DNA of 64,000 bases from Synechococcus sp. CBW1004 (GTDB lineage: Bacteria; Cyanobacteriota; Cyanobacteriia; PCC-6307; Cyanobiaceae): positions 1,178,001-1,242,000 of the forward strand of contig NZ_CP060397.1 of assembly GCF_015840715.1 (NCBI RefSeq), given 5' to 3'. Below the pieces are notes generated by a model, which was given only the letters and a program-made list of their open reading frames with translations, was not told the DNA's origin and searched no databases. Below, piece by piece: positions 16,887-25,619 of the stretch. The number at the start of each line of letters is the position of its first letter. Position 1 is the stretch's first letter. The position numbers were made by a program, and so were the translations under genes.

Positions 16887-17009
16887 TGTCCCGTCCCCCA
16901 AGCCCTGACCGTGGTGAGCTGGGAGTGACTGGAGTTCAAGCCGCATCCCTGAAGCGCGCAGGCGGGGAGGCGTCCGGCCCTGGGATGGAGGCGGGATGCA
17001 CCTCCCTGA
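16886..17009 (+). pseudogene. MazF/PemK-type toxin remnant (frameshifted, stop codon)
   Basis: The ATG at 16886 overlaps the antitoxin stop. The first frame reads MSRPPSPDRGELGV, matching the beginning of MazF-type endoribonucleases (PDRGDLVWL). Homology then continues in another frame from 16929: LEFKPHP, a TGA stop, then SAQAGRRPALGW, equivalent to the usual WLDFDPQAGHEQAGRRPALVLSP. The rest of the toxin is not recognisable. The gene is therefore inactivated by a frameshift, a nonsense codon and 3' loss. Between 17010 and 17361 I see no other gene. Confidence 0.6.
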
Positions 17010-17361
17010 ACGCCTTGTCCTCGCTCCGCCGTTGCACCACACCACCGGTAGCGTCCCGGAACGCCGCTGGATGGAGACTCCTGTGACCGTTGCATCCGCA
17101 GGATGGCTGGTCCAGCGAGCGAACACCCGGCGGACCGGGAACGCCCGCGACTGATCCAGCTGCGGGACTCGTTGGCGTGCATGCCCTGCGGCTGAATCAC
17201 CCGGGCTGAGACACGCCGGGGCGCACCGGTGCATGGCCTCCAGCCACAGGCCTCTCCAGTGCCGAACACGCACCAGCCGTGGCGGGCAAAGCCTTCGACC
17301 TGAAGGGGCCCCTCTGGCGAGGCCCCCATCGACGACCGGCCCAGCTCTGGATCGCCGCGCC

Positions 17362-18834
17362 TCAATCCCCCCGGTAGCCCAGCTCCGAGAGGCGGCCGGG
17401 GTGGCTGCGCCAGCCGGGCACCACCTTGACGAACAGCTCCAGATAGACCGGGCCTGCGATCAGTTTCTGCATCTGCAGGCGCGCACCCTGGCCGATGGTG
17501 CGCAGCATGCTGCCGCCCTTGCCGATCAGGATCCCCTTCTGGCTGCTGCGCTCCACGAGCACCGTGGCGAGCACGGCGGTGCGCGGTCCGTCCTCGACGA
17601 TGCGATCGATCATCACTGCCACCGAGTGGGGCACCTCCTCGCGGGTGTGCTGCAGCACCTGCTCGCGGATCAGCTCCGCCAGCAGCAGCCGCTCAGGCTG
17701 ATCGCTGACGGCATCGGGCGGATAGAGGTGGGGCCCCGGTGGCAGCGCGGCGCTGAGGGCCTGCACCAGGGATTCGGTGCCTTCACCCGTCAGGGCGCTC
17801 ACCTGGAACAGCGGCCAGGGCAGGGCGGTGGTGGCAGGCTCGGCGGCGGCGGTGCTCCAGGGGGAGGACTGCCCCTCCGCGAACGCATCCGCGGCTGGGT
17901 ACGAGGCACTGGCCCCTGAACCGGCAGGCGCAACCGCCGGGGAGCCATCAGGCCCCGAACCGGGGTCCCGGGCCGGAGAGGGTGTCCCGCCCCGAGACGG
18001 CTCAGCCTCTGGGGCCAGGTCGCTGCGGGCATGCTGGGTGGCCGTGCCATGGGCCACCGGGCCCTGCGTTGCGGCGGCCTCCTTCTCAGCCCCGGCGGCG
18101 GCCTGCGGGGCCGCCTCCAGTGGCACCCGCAGCATCTCGCGGTACGACTCCAGCAGCGCCTCGGCCTGGCCGGGCTCCACCTGGTCCCACTTGTTGAGGG
18201 CCACCATCACGGGCATGCCGCTGCGCCGCAGCAGCTCGACGATGAAGGCATCGCCGCGGCCGGCCGGCTTGCTGCCATCCACCAGCAACAGCACCACATC
18301 CACCTCACCGATGGCGCCGCGGGCGCTCTGCACCAGGCGCTGGCCGAGCAGGTGATGAGGCTTGTGGATGCCCGGCGTGTCGAGCAGCACCAGCTGGGCC
18401 TCAGACGTGGTGAGGATCGCCCGCAAACGGTTGCGGGTGGTCTGGGCCACCGGCGAGGTGATCGCCACCTTCTGGCCCACCAGCTGGTTGAGCAGGGTCG
18501 ACTTGCCGACGTTGGGGCGACCGATCAGGGCCACGAAGCCGGAGCGGAAGGGTGCGTCAGCCCGTTGTGGCAACGTGCTTCCCGTGGAGCCTCCAGGGGT
18601 GGATCTTCCGTTCGGCGCGGCATCGGCCGGCGGCGCGGACCTGGCCTGAGCCCCGCCCGATGCCAGCTCCGGCGCGACAGCCGCGCCGAGGCCCGCCAGC
18701 AGACGCCTGGACTCCTCGGGATCGGGGATCGGCAGGAGGGTGCCTTCCTGGGCGGCCGTGTCCTGATCTGGGCTCAACAGGTCGAGCCCCTCGCGTTCGG
18801 GACGGGCGGGCGGATGCGATGGGGATGGTTCCAT
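17362..18834 (-). CDS. era: GTPase Era with large low-complexity insertions
   Basis: Era is a KH-domain GTPase that helps 16S rRNA maturation and 30S assembly. G motifs are intact: GRPNVGKST (residues 105-113), the switch QTTRNR, DTPG (153-156) and NKWD (214-217), with SALTGEG as G5. The KH domain carries GILIGKGGSMLRTIG near the C-terminus. The protein has 490 residues instead of about 300: roughly 95 extra N-terminal residues and about 100 Ala/Pro/Ser-rich residues (239-338) inserted inside the G domain between NKWD and SAL. The start ATG is 18834; a GTG at 18843 would add three residues. Upstream 18835-19428 lacks genes and holds tandem repeats. Confidence 0.93.
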   Translation of the reverse strand: MEPSPSHPPARPEREGLDLLSPDQDTAAQEGTLLPIPDPEESRRLLAGLGAAVAPELASGGAQARSAPPADAAPNGRSTPGGSTGSTLPQRADAPFRSGFVALIGRPNVGKSTLLNQLVGQKVAITSPVAQTTRNRLRAILTTSEAQLVLLDTPGIHKPHHLLGQRLVQSARGAIGEVDVVLLLVDGSKPAGRGDAFIVELLRRSGMPVMVALNKWDQVEPGQAEALLESYREMLRVPLEAAPQAAAGAEKEAAATQGPVAHGTATQHARSDLAPEAEPSRGGTPSPARDPGSGPDGSPAVAPAGSGASASYPAADAFAEGQSSPWSTAAAEPATTALPWPLFQVSALTGEGTESLVQALSAALPPGPHLYPPDAVSDQPERLLLAELIREQVLQHTREEVPHSVAVMIDRIVEDGPRTAVLATVLVERSSQKGILIGKGGSMLRTIGQGARLQMQKLIAGPVYLELFVKVVPGWRSHPGRLSELGYRGD

Positions 18835-19060
18835 TGCCTTCACCCTGACAGAAGAGCGGGGTCGGGTGAAGCAGCATCGCGCCAGGCGCAGGGGCATGCC
18901 GCCAGCCGGAGAACACCGGCGCCCGCCGAACTCTGCCGGCGCAACGGTGCCGAGGGGGCCGATCCAGGGCAAGGCCAGGCCCAGAACGCTGCCGGTCAGC
19001 CCCTCCCAGGACAATCGATCGGCAGGGAGAGACGTTCCCGGGGGGAGGCACCCTCTGAAC

Positions 19061-19156
19061 GGTGTCCATTGAAGGCGGCGTCCAATGAAGACAGCTTTCC
19101 TTTGAGACAGCGTCCCTTGGAGACGATTTCCCTTGGAAACAGTGTCCTTTGAAGGC
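19061..19156. repeat. Six tandem copies of a 16-bp degenerate repeat
   Basis: Six adjacent 16-base units begin at 19061, 19077, 19093, 19109, 19125 and 19141. Their shared form is roughly RGYGTCCYTTGAAGAC. Examples are AGCGTCCCTTGGAGAC and AGTGTCCTTTGAAGGC. The period is exact while the sequence varies, and 16 is not a multiple of three, so it is not a coding repeat. The array lies between era (start 18834, minus) and the 182-residue gene (start 19429, plus) in a 594-base gene-free gap. It could be a cluster of protein-binding sites or a minisatellite-like array. Confidence 0.8.
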
Positions 19157-19428
19157 TGCGGCGCCACACCACAGGTAGCGTCCGGCAAGGGCACAGGAAG
19201 GAGACGAGCGGAGGCCTCGCGGCCGCCCTTCCGCGCTGCCACCGTTCCACGCTGCTCATGCCCCCGTGCCCACCCCGCTCGCCCCTCTCCGCGACTGTGG
19301 AATGAACTGCAGCCCCGCTGACAGTCCAGCCGGGTCAACGCCGCCCGGCAGCCGGAGCGGAGTTGACCTGCCAGGGCATGGGTTCCATAGCCTGGAGCCC
19401 CGTCATCCCGCCCCGGGAGTCCACCGCG

Positions 19429-19977
19429 ATGAATGCCGCCGCCGAACCGACCTTCCAGCAGGCGATGGAGATCACGGCCCAGTGGCTGGCGCTGTGGGAG
19501 GCCGGCGAACTGAGCGAGGAGGTGCTGGCCGACCGCGTCGGCGAGCTGGTGTGCAGCCGCGACGGTGCCCGCGGCTTCTTCGTGGTGGCGCTGGCGGGCG
19601 AGAGCCCGCTGCTGGATCGGCTGCCTGAAGCGCTTCTGCTGCAGCTGCGCCGCGCCGGTGCACCGGTGGTGGATCTCACCGCCCGCAACCTGGCGATGAG
19701 CACGGCGATGGTGCTGGCCCACGGCCGCAGCGGCGACAGCGACCAGCAGGCGGGTTCGCGGCGGGTGCAGGCGCGGGCCACCGAGCTGCTGCGCCATCTG
19801 GAACCCCAGGCGGTGCTCCTGCGGCTGAAGACGCTGCTCGACGCGACCCGCGATGGCGAAGGCGAGGACGACAACGCCGTCACCGCCGACCGCGCCTTCC
19901 TGGAACGCTGGGGCTACGACAGGGAGCAGCGACAGGCGATCGCCGCGGCGATTGAGGCCGTGGCGGAGCCCTGCTGA
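19429..19977 (+). CDS. Hypothetical protein, conserved-looking, 182 residues
   Basis: The protein begins MNAAAEPTFQQAMEITAQWLALWEAGELSEEVLADRVGEL and is mostly alpha-helical and soluble. Noticeable stretches are ARGFFVVALAGESPLLDRLPEALLLQLR, VVDLTARNLAMSTAMVLAH and DRAFLERWGYDREQRQAIAAAIEAV. There is no signal peptide, membrane segment or known catalytic motif. Its normal composition shows it is a real gene. The start is the ATG at 19429; an earlier in-frame start at 19363 would add poorly supported residues. A TAG-containing promoter-like stretch lies about 40 bases upstream. It is divergent from era and its function is not recognised. Confidence 0.7.
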   Translation: MNAAAEPTFQQAMEITAQWLALWEAGELSEEVLADRVGELVCSRDGARGFFVVALAGESPLLDRLPEALLLQLRRAGAPVVDLTARNLAMSTAMVLAHGRSGDSDQQAGSRRVQARATELLRHLEPQAVLLRLKTLLDATRDGEGEDDNAVTADRAFLERWGYDREQRQAIAAAIEAVAEPC

Positions 19978-20074
19978 AGCCGACATCGCTCTGGGCGTGA
20001 AGCCGGCCACCACCGGCGGGAGACATGTGCCGCAGACCACTGAGCAGCCGCCGCAAGGCGGGGTAGCGGCGATC

Positions 20075-21337
20075 TCAGGGCATGGGAACCGGAACAGCAG
20101 CCTCTGGGGCCTCGGCGAGCACCGAAGCAGTGGACGTCATCGGTTCAACGACGGCTGCTGCCTCCACCGCAGGAGCCGGGGCGACCGATCCCGATGCGGC
20201 CGGCGGCAGGGGCGGCAGCTCGGGAGGGGGCGTCAGGGCGGCGGGCTCGACGGAACGGCCGGCCTTCGGCACAGGCGGCTGGGAAACGCCCTGGAGAGCG
20301 GCGGCGCTGGCCGGCCGTGAGGTGGCCGAGGGTGCCCCTGAGGCCTCGCGGCGGCCGGAGCGTGCCGCTTCCGGGATCACAGGGAGCTCGGGGCCTCCGC
20401 CGGCTGCTGCGGTCGCTGTGGGCCTGGCGGCGGCAGGTCTTGCGCTGGCAGACGGTATAACCGGTGCGGCGGAAGGCAGGGGATGCAGATGCACCACCGC
20501 CGGCACCAGGGAGCCACGGGCTGGGAGGCGCTGCTGACGCGACCAGCCATCGATCTCGTGCAGCACCGCCGGATCGGCTGGCGCCTCGAGGATGTCGACG
20601 GAGCCATCGCTCTGCAGCGCCAGCGGCACAACCACCGGCTCGGTGACCGCCTGACTGGGCACATGCACCAGGCGGGCGGGACTGAGCTGCAGAGGGGCGT
20701 CCGGCAGCTTGAGCAGCGCCTGGCGCATCGGCTCGCGCCAGGGCGATGGCAGAGGTGCGAGCGGATCGCCACTGCCGCGGAGCACCGCCCGCTCAGCCAG
20801 GGCCAGGGGGGCCATCGGACCCTCCTGCAGGTCTTCCAGACCGATGCTGCCGCCGAGCAGCTGGGCGCGGGTGAAGGCGCGGCCGAGGAGGGTGTTGGCC
20901 GGGGAGGTGGCCGTGGCCCCTGCAGCGGCCTGGGATCCGCCCAATGCTGTTGCCGGCGGGGGGGTGGCCGCGTCAAGGCTCGCCGAGTAGGGCCTATCGA
21001 GCAGGGAGGAGGCATGGGAGCCGGCGCTGCTCAGCAGCACGCCGACACCGCTCACGGCACCCTGCGCGGCCTGGCCGAGGGCACCGCTCACCGCCTGGTT
21101 GGCCTGACCCGCCAGCTGCTGCACCGGTCGGGCCGCCCCCAGCAGTTCGTTGATGCTCAAGGGTGTGGCGCGGGCGAGGGGCGAGGGCGGCAGCGAACGG
21201 CCCGGCGGAGTGATCTCGCGCTGGTGGGCGATCCAGCGGTCATGCAGATCGATGGCGACAAGGGGAACCCAGAACACCTGACTGAGCAGCGCCCAGGCGA
21301 TGGCTTTGGGGGAGATGCCTGAGCCGGAGGGTTGCAT
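20075..21337 (-). CDS. Hypothetical Ala/Pro-rich protein with N-terminal membrane segment
   Basis: The 420-residue protein begins MQPSGSGISPKAIAWALLSQVFWVPLVAIDLHDRWI, with one hydrophobic segment (residues 11-29) that could anchor it or serve as a signal. A moderately structured middle follows (SINELLGAARPVQQLAGQANQAVSGALGQ, LHEIDGWSRQQRLPARGSLVPAVVHLHPLP), and a long Pro/Ala/Ser-rich C-terminal tail. No family is recognised. It stands directly downstream of the SLBB export gene on the same strand, with about 90 bases between, suggesting a link to polysaccharide export or to the cell envelope. The opposite strand also has long open frames because of GC bias, but this one has the better composition. 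Confidence 0.6.
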   Translation of the reverse strand: MQPSGSGISPKAIAWALLSQVFWVPLVAIDLHDRWIAHQREITPPGRSLPPSPLARATPLSINELLGAARPVQQLAGQANQAVSGALGQAAQGAVSGVGVLLSSAGSHASSLLDRPYSASLDAATPPPATALGGSQAAAGATATSPANTLLGRAFTRAQLLGGSIGLEDLQEGPMAPLALAERAVLRGSGDPLAPLPSPWREPMRQALLKLPDAPLQLSPARLVHVPSQAVTEPVVVPLALQSDGSVDILEAPADPAVLHEIDGWSRQQRLPARGSLVPAVVHLHPLPSAAPVIPSASARPAAARPTATAAAGGGPELPVIPEAARSGRREASGAPSATSRPASAAALQGVSQPPVPKAGRSVEPAALTPPPELPPLPPAASGSVAPAPAVEAAAVVEPMTSTASVLAEAPEAAVPVPMP

Positions 21338-21429
21338 GGGCTTTAAGGGAATGCAGTCGCGGGGAGTCGTGGTCCGGAAGACTGGGGCGCCCTAATGCGT
21401 AGGACGTAGGACTGTGGCGCCGAGCCAGA

Positions 21430-22638
21430 TCAACGGTTGAAGCGGTCGTAAAGGTAAAATGTATTCACAATCGAGGTCAAAGGCGCCACCAATTCATTAA
21501 CGAGATCTACTGTCTTGCCATAATAGCTACGCCGCACTATTACGGTGTCACGATCCCTCAAGGGGGGATTAAAGCCTTGGGAGATATCCTTGCCGGGCTG
21601 ATAGTCGTAAAATTCCGAGGTAGTAGTGCCGTTGCGGTTGAGGCGCACCAGCTCAATGCGGCCCTTGTTGGCACGCCACGGAGTGGGCCCACCGGCCCGC
21701 ATCAGCACCTCCTGCAGCGGCGTGTTGGATGGCACCGCCAGGGTCCCGGGAGTCTTCACCTCACCCAGCACCGTGACGTTGATGGTGGCTGGGGACAGGT
21801 TGGAGATGCCGATCTGAATCACCTCGCTGGGCAGCGGCTTCTCCGCCCGGGTGACGATCAGGGTGTCCCCATCGAAGAGGATGGGGTTCTGGCGCTGGTT
21901 GCCCACCTGCAGCAGCTGGGCGAGATCGAGCACCGTCTGCTTCTCCCCACCGCCGGGGCCGGCGACACGCCGCAGGATCACGCGGCGGATGTCGGCATTG
22001 AGAGTGATGCCGCCGGCCGCCTGGATCGCGGAAACGGGCGTGGTGAGCCCACCGCCGCCCCCCCCCGAGCCGGCTCCACCGCCGCTGGAAGTGGCGGGCC
22101 CAGCGCCAGCACCACCACCTCCGAAGGAATAGAGGCCGGGACGCCCAACCTCACCCAGCACGCTGACCTGCACGGGCCTCGCGGAGGTGAGGCTGAGGAT
22201 CAGCTGCGGCCGCACAAGGTGACGGGCATACAGGGAGGTCAGCCAGCGGCTGGCCTGACCTAGCGTGAGACCGCTGAGCTGAACGGAGCCGAGCAGCGCC
22301 AGAGTGGTAGTGCCATCCGGCAGAATCACCACGGTCCCGCCCACCTCCTTGGCGGAGGGATCGAGGAAACCCAGCTGCAGCTGATCACCGGGGCCGAGGG
22401 TGTAGAGATCGCTGTAGACCGTCGGCAGGGAGGCGTCGGCGGACGGAGCGGGGGCAGCTGCGGCAGGAGATCGAAGGTCACGGGCCTGCTGAGCCTGGGC
22501 AACGTCTGCGGCCAGTGGAATTGTGGCGGTCAGCACGGCCGCTACTCCGGCGACCCACCGCCGGGAAGGAGCACCGCGGCTGGGGAGGAAGCGTCGGAAG
22601 CGATCCACGGTTGCGAGGCATAGGCTGACGTCTACCAA
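21430..22638 (-). CDS. Polysaccharide biosynthesis/export protein with SLBB domains (Wza-like)
   Basis: This is an outer-membrane polysaccharide export family protein. An N-terminal signal-like segment (VAGVAAVLTATIPLAADVAQAQQ) is followed by the Poly_export motif YTLGPGDQLQLGFLDPSAKEVGG, GTTTLALLGSVQLSGLTLGQASRWLTSLYARHLVRPQLIL, then SLBB domains (VSVLGEVGRPGLYSF and a second around VTVLGEVKTPGTLAVPSNTPLQEVLMRAGG). A Gly/Ala/Ser-rich loop separates strands of the first SLBB. The C-terminus, LVNELVAPLTSIVNTFYLYDRFNR, is a possible membrane helix. It is divergent from the tyrosine autokinase gene with a 231-base shared intergenic region, the classical Wza-Wzc pairing of capsule or exopolysaccharide export. 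Confidence 0.9.
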   Translation of the reverse strand: MVDVSLCLATVDRFRRFLPSRGAPSRRWVAGVAAVLTATIPLAADVAQAQQARDLRSPAAAAPAPSADASLPTVYSDLYTLGPGDQLQLGFLDPSAKEVGGTVVILPDGTTTLALLGSVQLSGLTLGQASRWLTSLYARHLVRPQLILSLTSARPVQVSVLGEVGRPGLYSFGGGGAGAGPATSSGGGAGSGGGGGGLTTPVSAIQAAGGITLNADIRRVILRRVAGPGGGEKQTVLDLAQLLQVGNQRQNPILFDGDTLIVTRAEKPLPSEVIQIGISNLSPATINVTVLGEVKTPGTLAVPSNTPLQEVLMRAGGPTPWRANKGRIELVRLNRNGTTTSEFYDYQPGKDISQGFNPPLRDRDTVIVRRSYYGKTVDLVNELVAPLTSIVNTFYLYDRFNR

Positions 22639-22869
22639 CCCTACCGGTGATCGGAGGTGATCCGGGCCTCTCCGCTAAAGCTTGTTGATCGCGAAACATG
22701 GCGCGACGCAAGGTCTCGCGCTCAGATCAGGCGCCGATGCCGACATCCTGACCGCAGACCGTTCACCCCGTCCGCATCCGGTGTCAATCGTGGCATTTCA
22801 GCAGGATGAAGGGGCGCATGAGGCAGATCGGCCTAGGATCACCGCCAACGCAAAAGGAGCGAATTCGCT

Positions 22870-25470
22870 GTGACTCAGGTGGGAGCGCCGACTGATCCAG
22901 GCCTCAGCGGCGGCAGCCCTAACAGCCTGCAGCCTGGCGCTCCCTCGGCCCTGACCATGGCCTACAGGGGTTCCCCACTGTCGGCGGACCTGGGGGTTGC
23001 GGGGACGGGCGACCAGGGGAGCGACTTCAACTTCGCCTCGCTGCTGCGCACGATCAAGCGGCGGCAGGGTCTGTTTCTATTCACGTTCGCGGTGGTCACC
23101 GGCGCCCTGGCGGCCAACACACTGCGACAGCGCATTTTCTCACCCGTCTATCGGGGTGGCTTCCTGATTCAGGTGAGGAATCCGTTCGAATCACGAACGG
23201 CCGGCACCAATCAAGCCGAGGGTATGGTGGGAGCTATCGCCCGCAGCAATTACAACGCAGATACCAACAGCCTCACCGTGCTGCTCCGCAGTCCCCTGCT
23301 GATCCGCCCGCTGGCTGAACAACAGGGGGTGCGCATGAACGAGCTCATCAACAACCTCAGAATTTCGCCGGCCTCAACCGGCAGCGGCGGGGGAGACGCC
23401 TCCACCGAGAATGTGCTCAACGTCACCCTGAACTGGTCGAATCCGGTGCAGGGCCGTCAGATTCTCTCGGAACTCTCCAAGATCTACACCCGATTCTCGC
23501 TGATACAACGCCAGGAGGCTCTGGATTCAGGCATCAAGTTCCTTGATCGTCAGGCACCCGAGATCCAGCAGCGCGTGGCTCTCCTCCAGAACGACATGCT
23601 GCGCTTCCGGGAGCGCAACAACAATCTCGACCCTTCCGCAAATGCCCAGGCGATTCTGGCGACCCGCGAAGGACTGCTGCAGCAGCTTCGCGCGTTGCAG
23701 ACCCAGCAGGTGGAACTGAACAGCCGCCTGGCCTCGATCGCCTCAGGCCGGTTGCAGTGGTCGCCCAGCGGCGCTCCCACGGCGGTTGAACAGCTGGGCC
23801 GCCAGGGCATTGCCACCCCGGGCCGAGGGGCGGGGGCTGAGGTCGCCGCCGGAACCCCGACGCCGCTGGAGCAGCTCAATCAGTTCGAGACGGACCTGGC
23901 CACGGCACGCGCCACCTATCGGGAGGATTCGCCGATCGTGCAGTCCATCCTGGCTCGTCGCAATTCTCTCCTTCCGGTGGTACGGCGCCAGGCGGCCGAT
24001 AACGTGCGGGCCCAGCTGCTGGCCAACGTGGCCCAGCAGGACGAGATCAACCGTCAGATCCTGTTGCTGAATCAGAACTTCCGCAACAACCCGCAGAAGA
24101 TGCGTGAGTTTGAGGATCTGCAGAGTCGTCTCAATCTTGCGCGCGAGCACTACATCTCCTACATACAGGCCCGCGAGAGCTTCCGCCTGGAGCTAGCACG
24201 CTCCACCACCCCCTGGCAGGTGATCAGTCCGGCCGAATTCGCCGACATCCCGGTGGAGCCCAACATCCAGCGCAGCCTGCTCAAAGCCCTGCTGATCGGG
24301 CTGCTCGCCGGCTTCGGTGCCGCCCTGATCCGCGAGCGCACCGACCACGTTTTCTACACGCCGATGGACGCGGAGCGGGATCTTCAGCTACCTGTGCTCG
24401 GCCTGATCCCGTTCCTGCCCCTGGATCCGGGCGTGGAGATCTCAAGCAGCATTGCCAAGATGTCCTCGAGCGAACGCTTCGCGATCAAGGAATCCCTACG
24501 CAGCCTGTTCACCACCTTCCGGTTGCTGCGGGCCGATCGCAACATCCGCATGGTAGGCGTCACCTCATCCACCCAGGGAGAGGGAAAGTCGACGGCCGTG
24601 ACGATCTTTGCGCGCACCTTGGCGGATCTCGGCCTGAAGGTGCTGGTGATCGATGCCGATATGCGCCTGCCGATGCAAAGCCGCTATGTGGGCGTTGAGC
24701 AGGGCGAAGGACTCTCCAACCTGCTCTCCGATTCGACCCTGCGTGCCAGCGAACTGATCCTGACAGTGGCCGACAACTTCGACATCCTGCCGGCAGGCCC
24801 GAAGCCCCCTGATCCGGCCAAGCTGCTCAACTCCAACCGCTGCCAGGAAGTGGTCGAAGAGGTACGCAACCTCCCCGGCTACGACATGGTTCTCTGGGAC
24901 GCGCCCCCCTGCCTGATGCTGGCGGATCCCATCCTGCTCGGCGAGAAGCTTGACGGCATCCTCTTCCTGGTGGGCCTGGGCAAGGTGAACCGGGAGCTGG
25001 CACCGCAGGCCTGCCGCCGCATCAAAGCCACCGGTGTGGATGTGCTGGGTTTGATCTGCAATCAGGTGACATTCCCGAGCCGCCTCAACGACTACGGCTA
25101 CGAATACGGTTATTACTATCACTATGCCTATTCGGATTCTTACTCTAACTCCACATTTGGCAACTACGAGCGCAACCTGAAGGGCTACATCAAAAGCTAT
25201 CGCGACTCCTATCTGCGCCGGGATGGCAACGGATCCGGCAGTTCCTACATCAGCAATCGCTATCTGCGTGATGTGGACACCGTCCAGTCCTACCAACAGG
25301 CCGACAGCGACAGCTTCGAAGCTGGTGGCCGAATCAGCGACACCGAAACCTCCCCACCGCCCCGATCAGAAGCCGGCACGAGGCGTCACCGCCACCGACG
25401 ACGCACGCGACTGCAACGGGCTGTCGGCTGGCTGCGAGAGCGGCTGCCTCTGCCAGGTCAACGCCGCTGA
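22870..25470 (+). CDS. Wzc-type polysaccharide chain-length protein / tyrosine autokinase (BY-kinase)
   Basis: The 866-residue protein combines a Wzz domain and a BY-kinase. The first membrane helix (residues ~70-90, LFLFTFAVVTGALAANTL) and the second (~475) flank a periplasmic coiled-coil region. The cytoplasmic kinase carries Walker A STQGEGKST (about 567-575), Walker A' VLVIDADMRLP (about 591) and Walker B MVLWDAPP. The C-terminus has a Tyr cluster around DYGYEYGYYYHYAYSDSY (about 740-760) and further Tyr beyond, the expected autophosphorylation sites. The start is a GTG at 22870. Its phosphorylation state would control chain length and export; a dual-specificity phosphatase gene sits convergently 150 bases downstream. 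Confidence 0.94.
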   Translation: MTQVGAPTDPGLSGGSPNSLQPGAPSALTMAYRGSPLSADLGVAGTGDQGSDFNFASLLRTIKRRQGLFLFTFAVVTGALAANTLRQRIFSPVYRGGFLIQVRNPFESRTAGTNQAEGMVGAIARSNYNADTNSLTVLLRSPLLIRPLAEQQGVRMNELINNLRISPASTGSGGGDASTENVLNVTLNWSNPVQGRQILSELSKIYTRFSLIQRQEALDSGIKFLDRQAPEIQQRVALLQNDMLRFRERNNNLDPSANAQAILATREGLLQQLRALQTQQVELNSRLASIASGRLQWSPSGAPTAVEQLGRQGIATPGRGAGAEVAAGTPTPLEQLNQFETDLATARATYREDSPIVQSILARRNSLLPVVRRQAADNVRAQLLANVAQQDEINRQILLLNQNFRNNPQKMREFEDLQSRLNLAREHYISYIQARESFRLELARSTTPWQVISPAEFADIPVEPNIQRSLLKALLIGLLAGFGAALIRERTDHVFYTPMDAERDLQLPVLGLIPFLPLDPGVEISSSIAKMSSSERFAIKESLRSLFTTFRLLRADRNIRMVGVTSSTQGEGKSTAVTIFARTLADLGLKVLVIDADMRLPMQSRYVGVEQGEGLSNLLSDSTLRASELILTVADNFDILPAGPKPPDPAKLLNSNRCQEVVEEVRNLPGYDMVLWDAPPCLMLADPILLGEKLDGILFLVGLGKVNRELAPQACRRIKATGVDVLGLICNQVTFPSRLNDYGYEYGYYYHYAYSDSYSNSTFGNYERNLKGYIKSYRDSYLRRDGNGSGSSYISNRYLRDVDTVQSYQQADSDSFEAGGRISDTETSPPPRSEAGTRRHRHRRRTRLQRAVGWLRERLPLPGQRR

Positions 25471-25619
25471 ATCATCAACAGCCTTGACCGGCCGTCTGGA
25501 CGCAACAAACTCTGTGAATCAGAAGCCGCAACGCCGGTTCTCAGAAGCGTCCGCAAGACACCATCCCCGCTGACAGCGGTGATGCAGGCCGCTGAGCGAG
25601 GCCAGTGGCCTGGCAGCTG

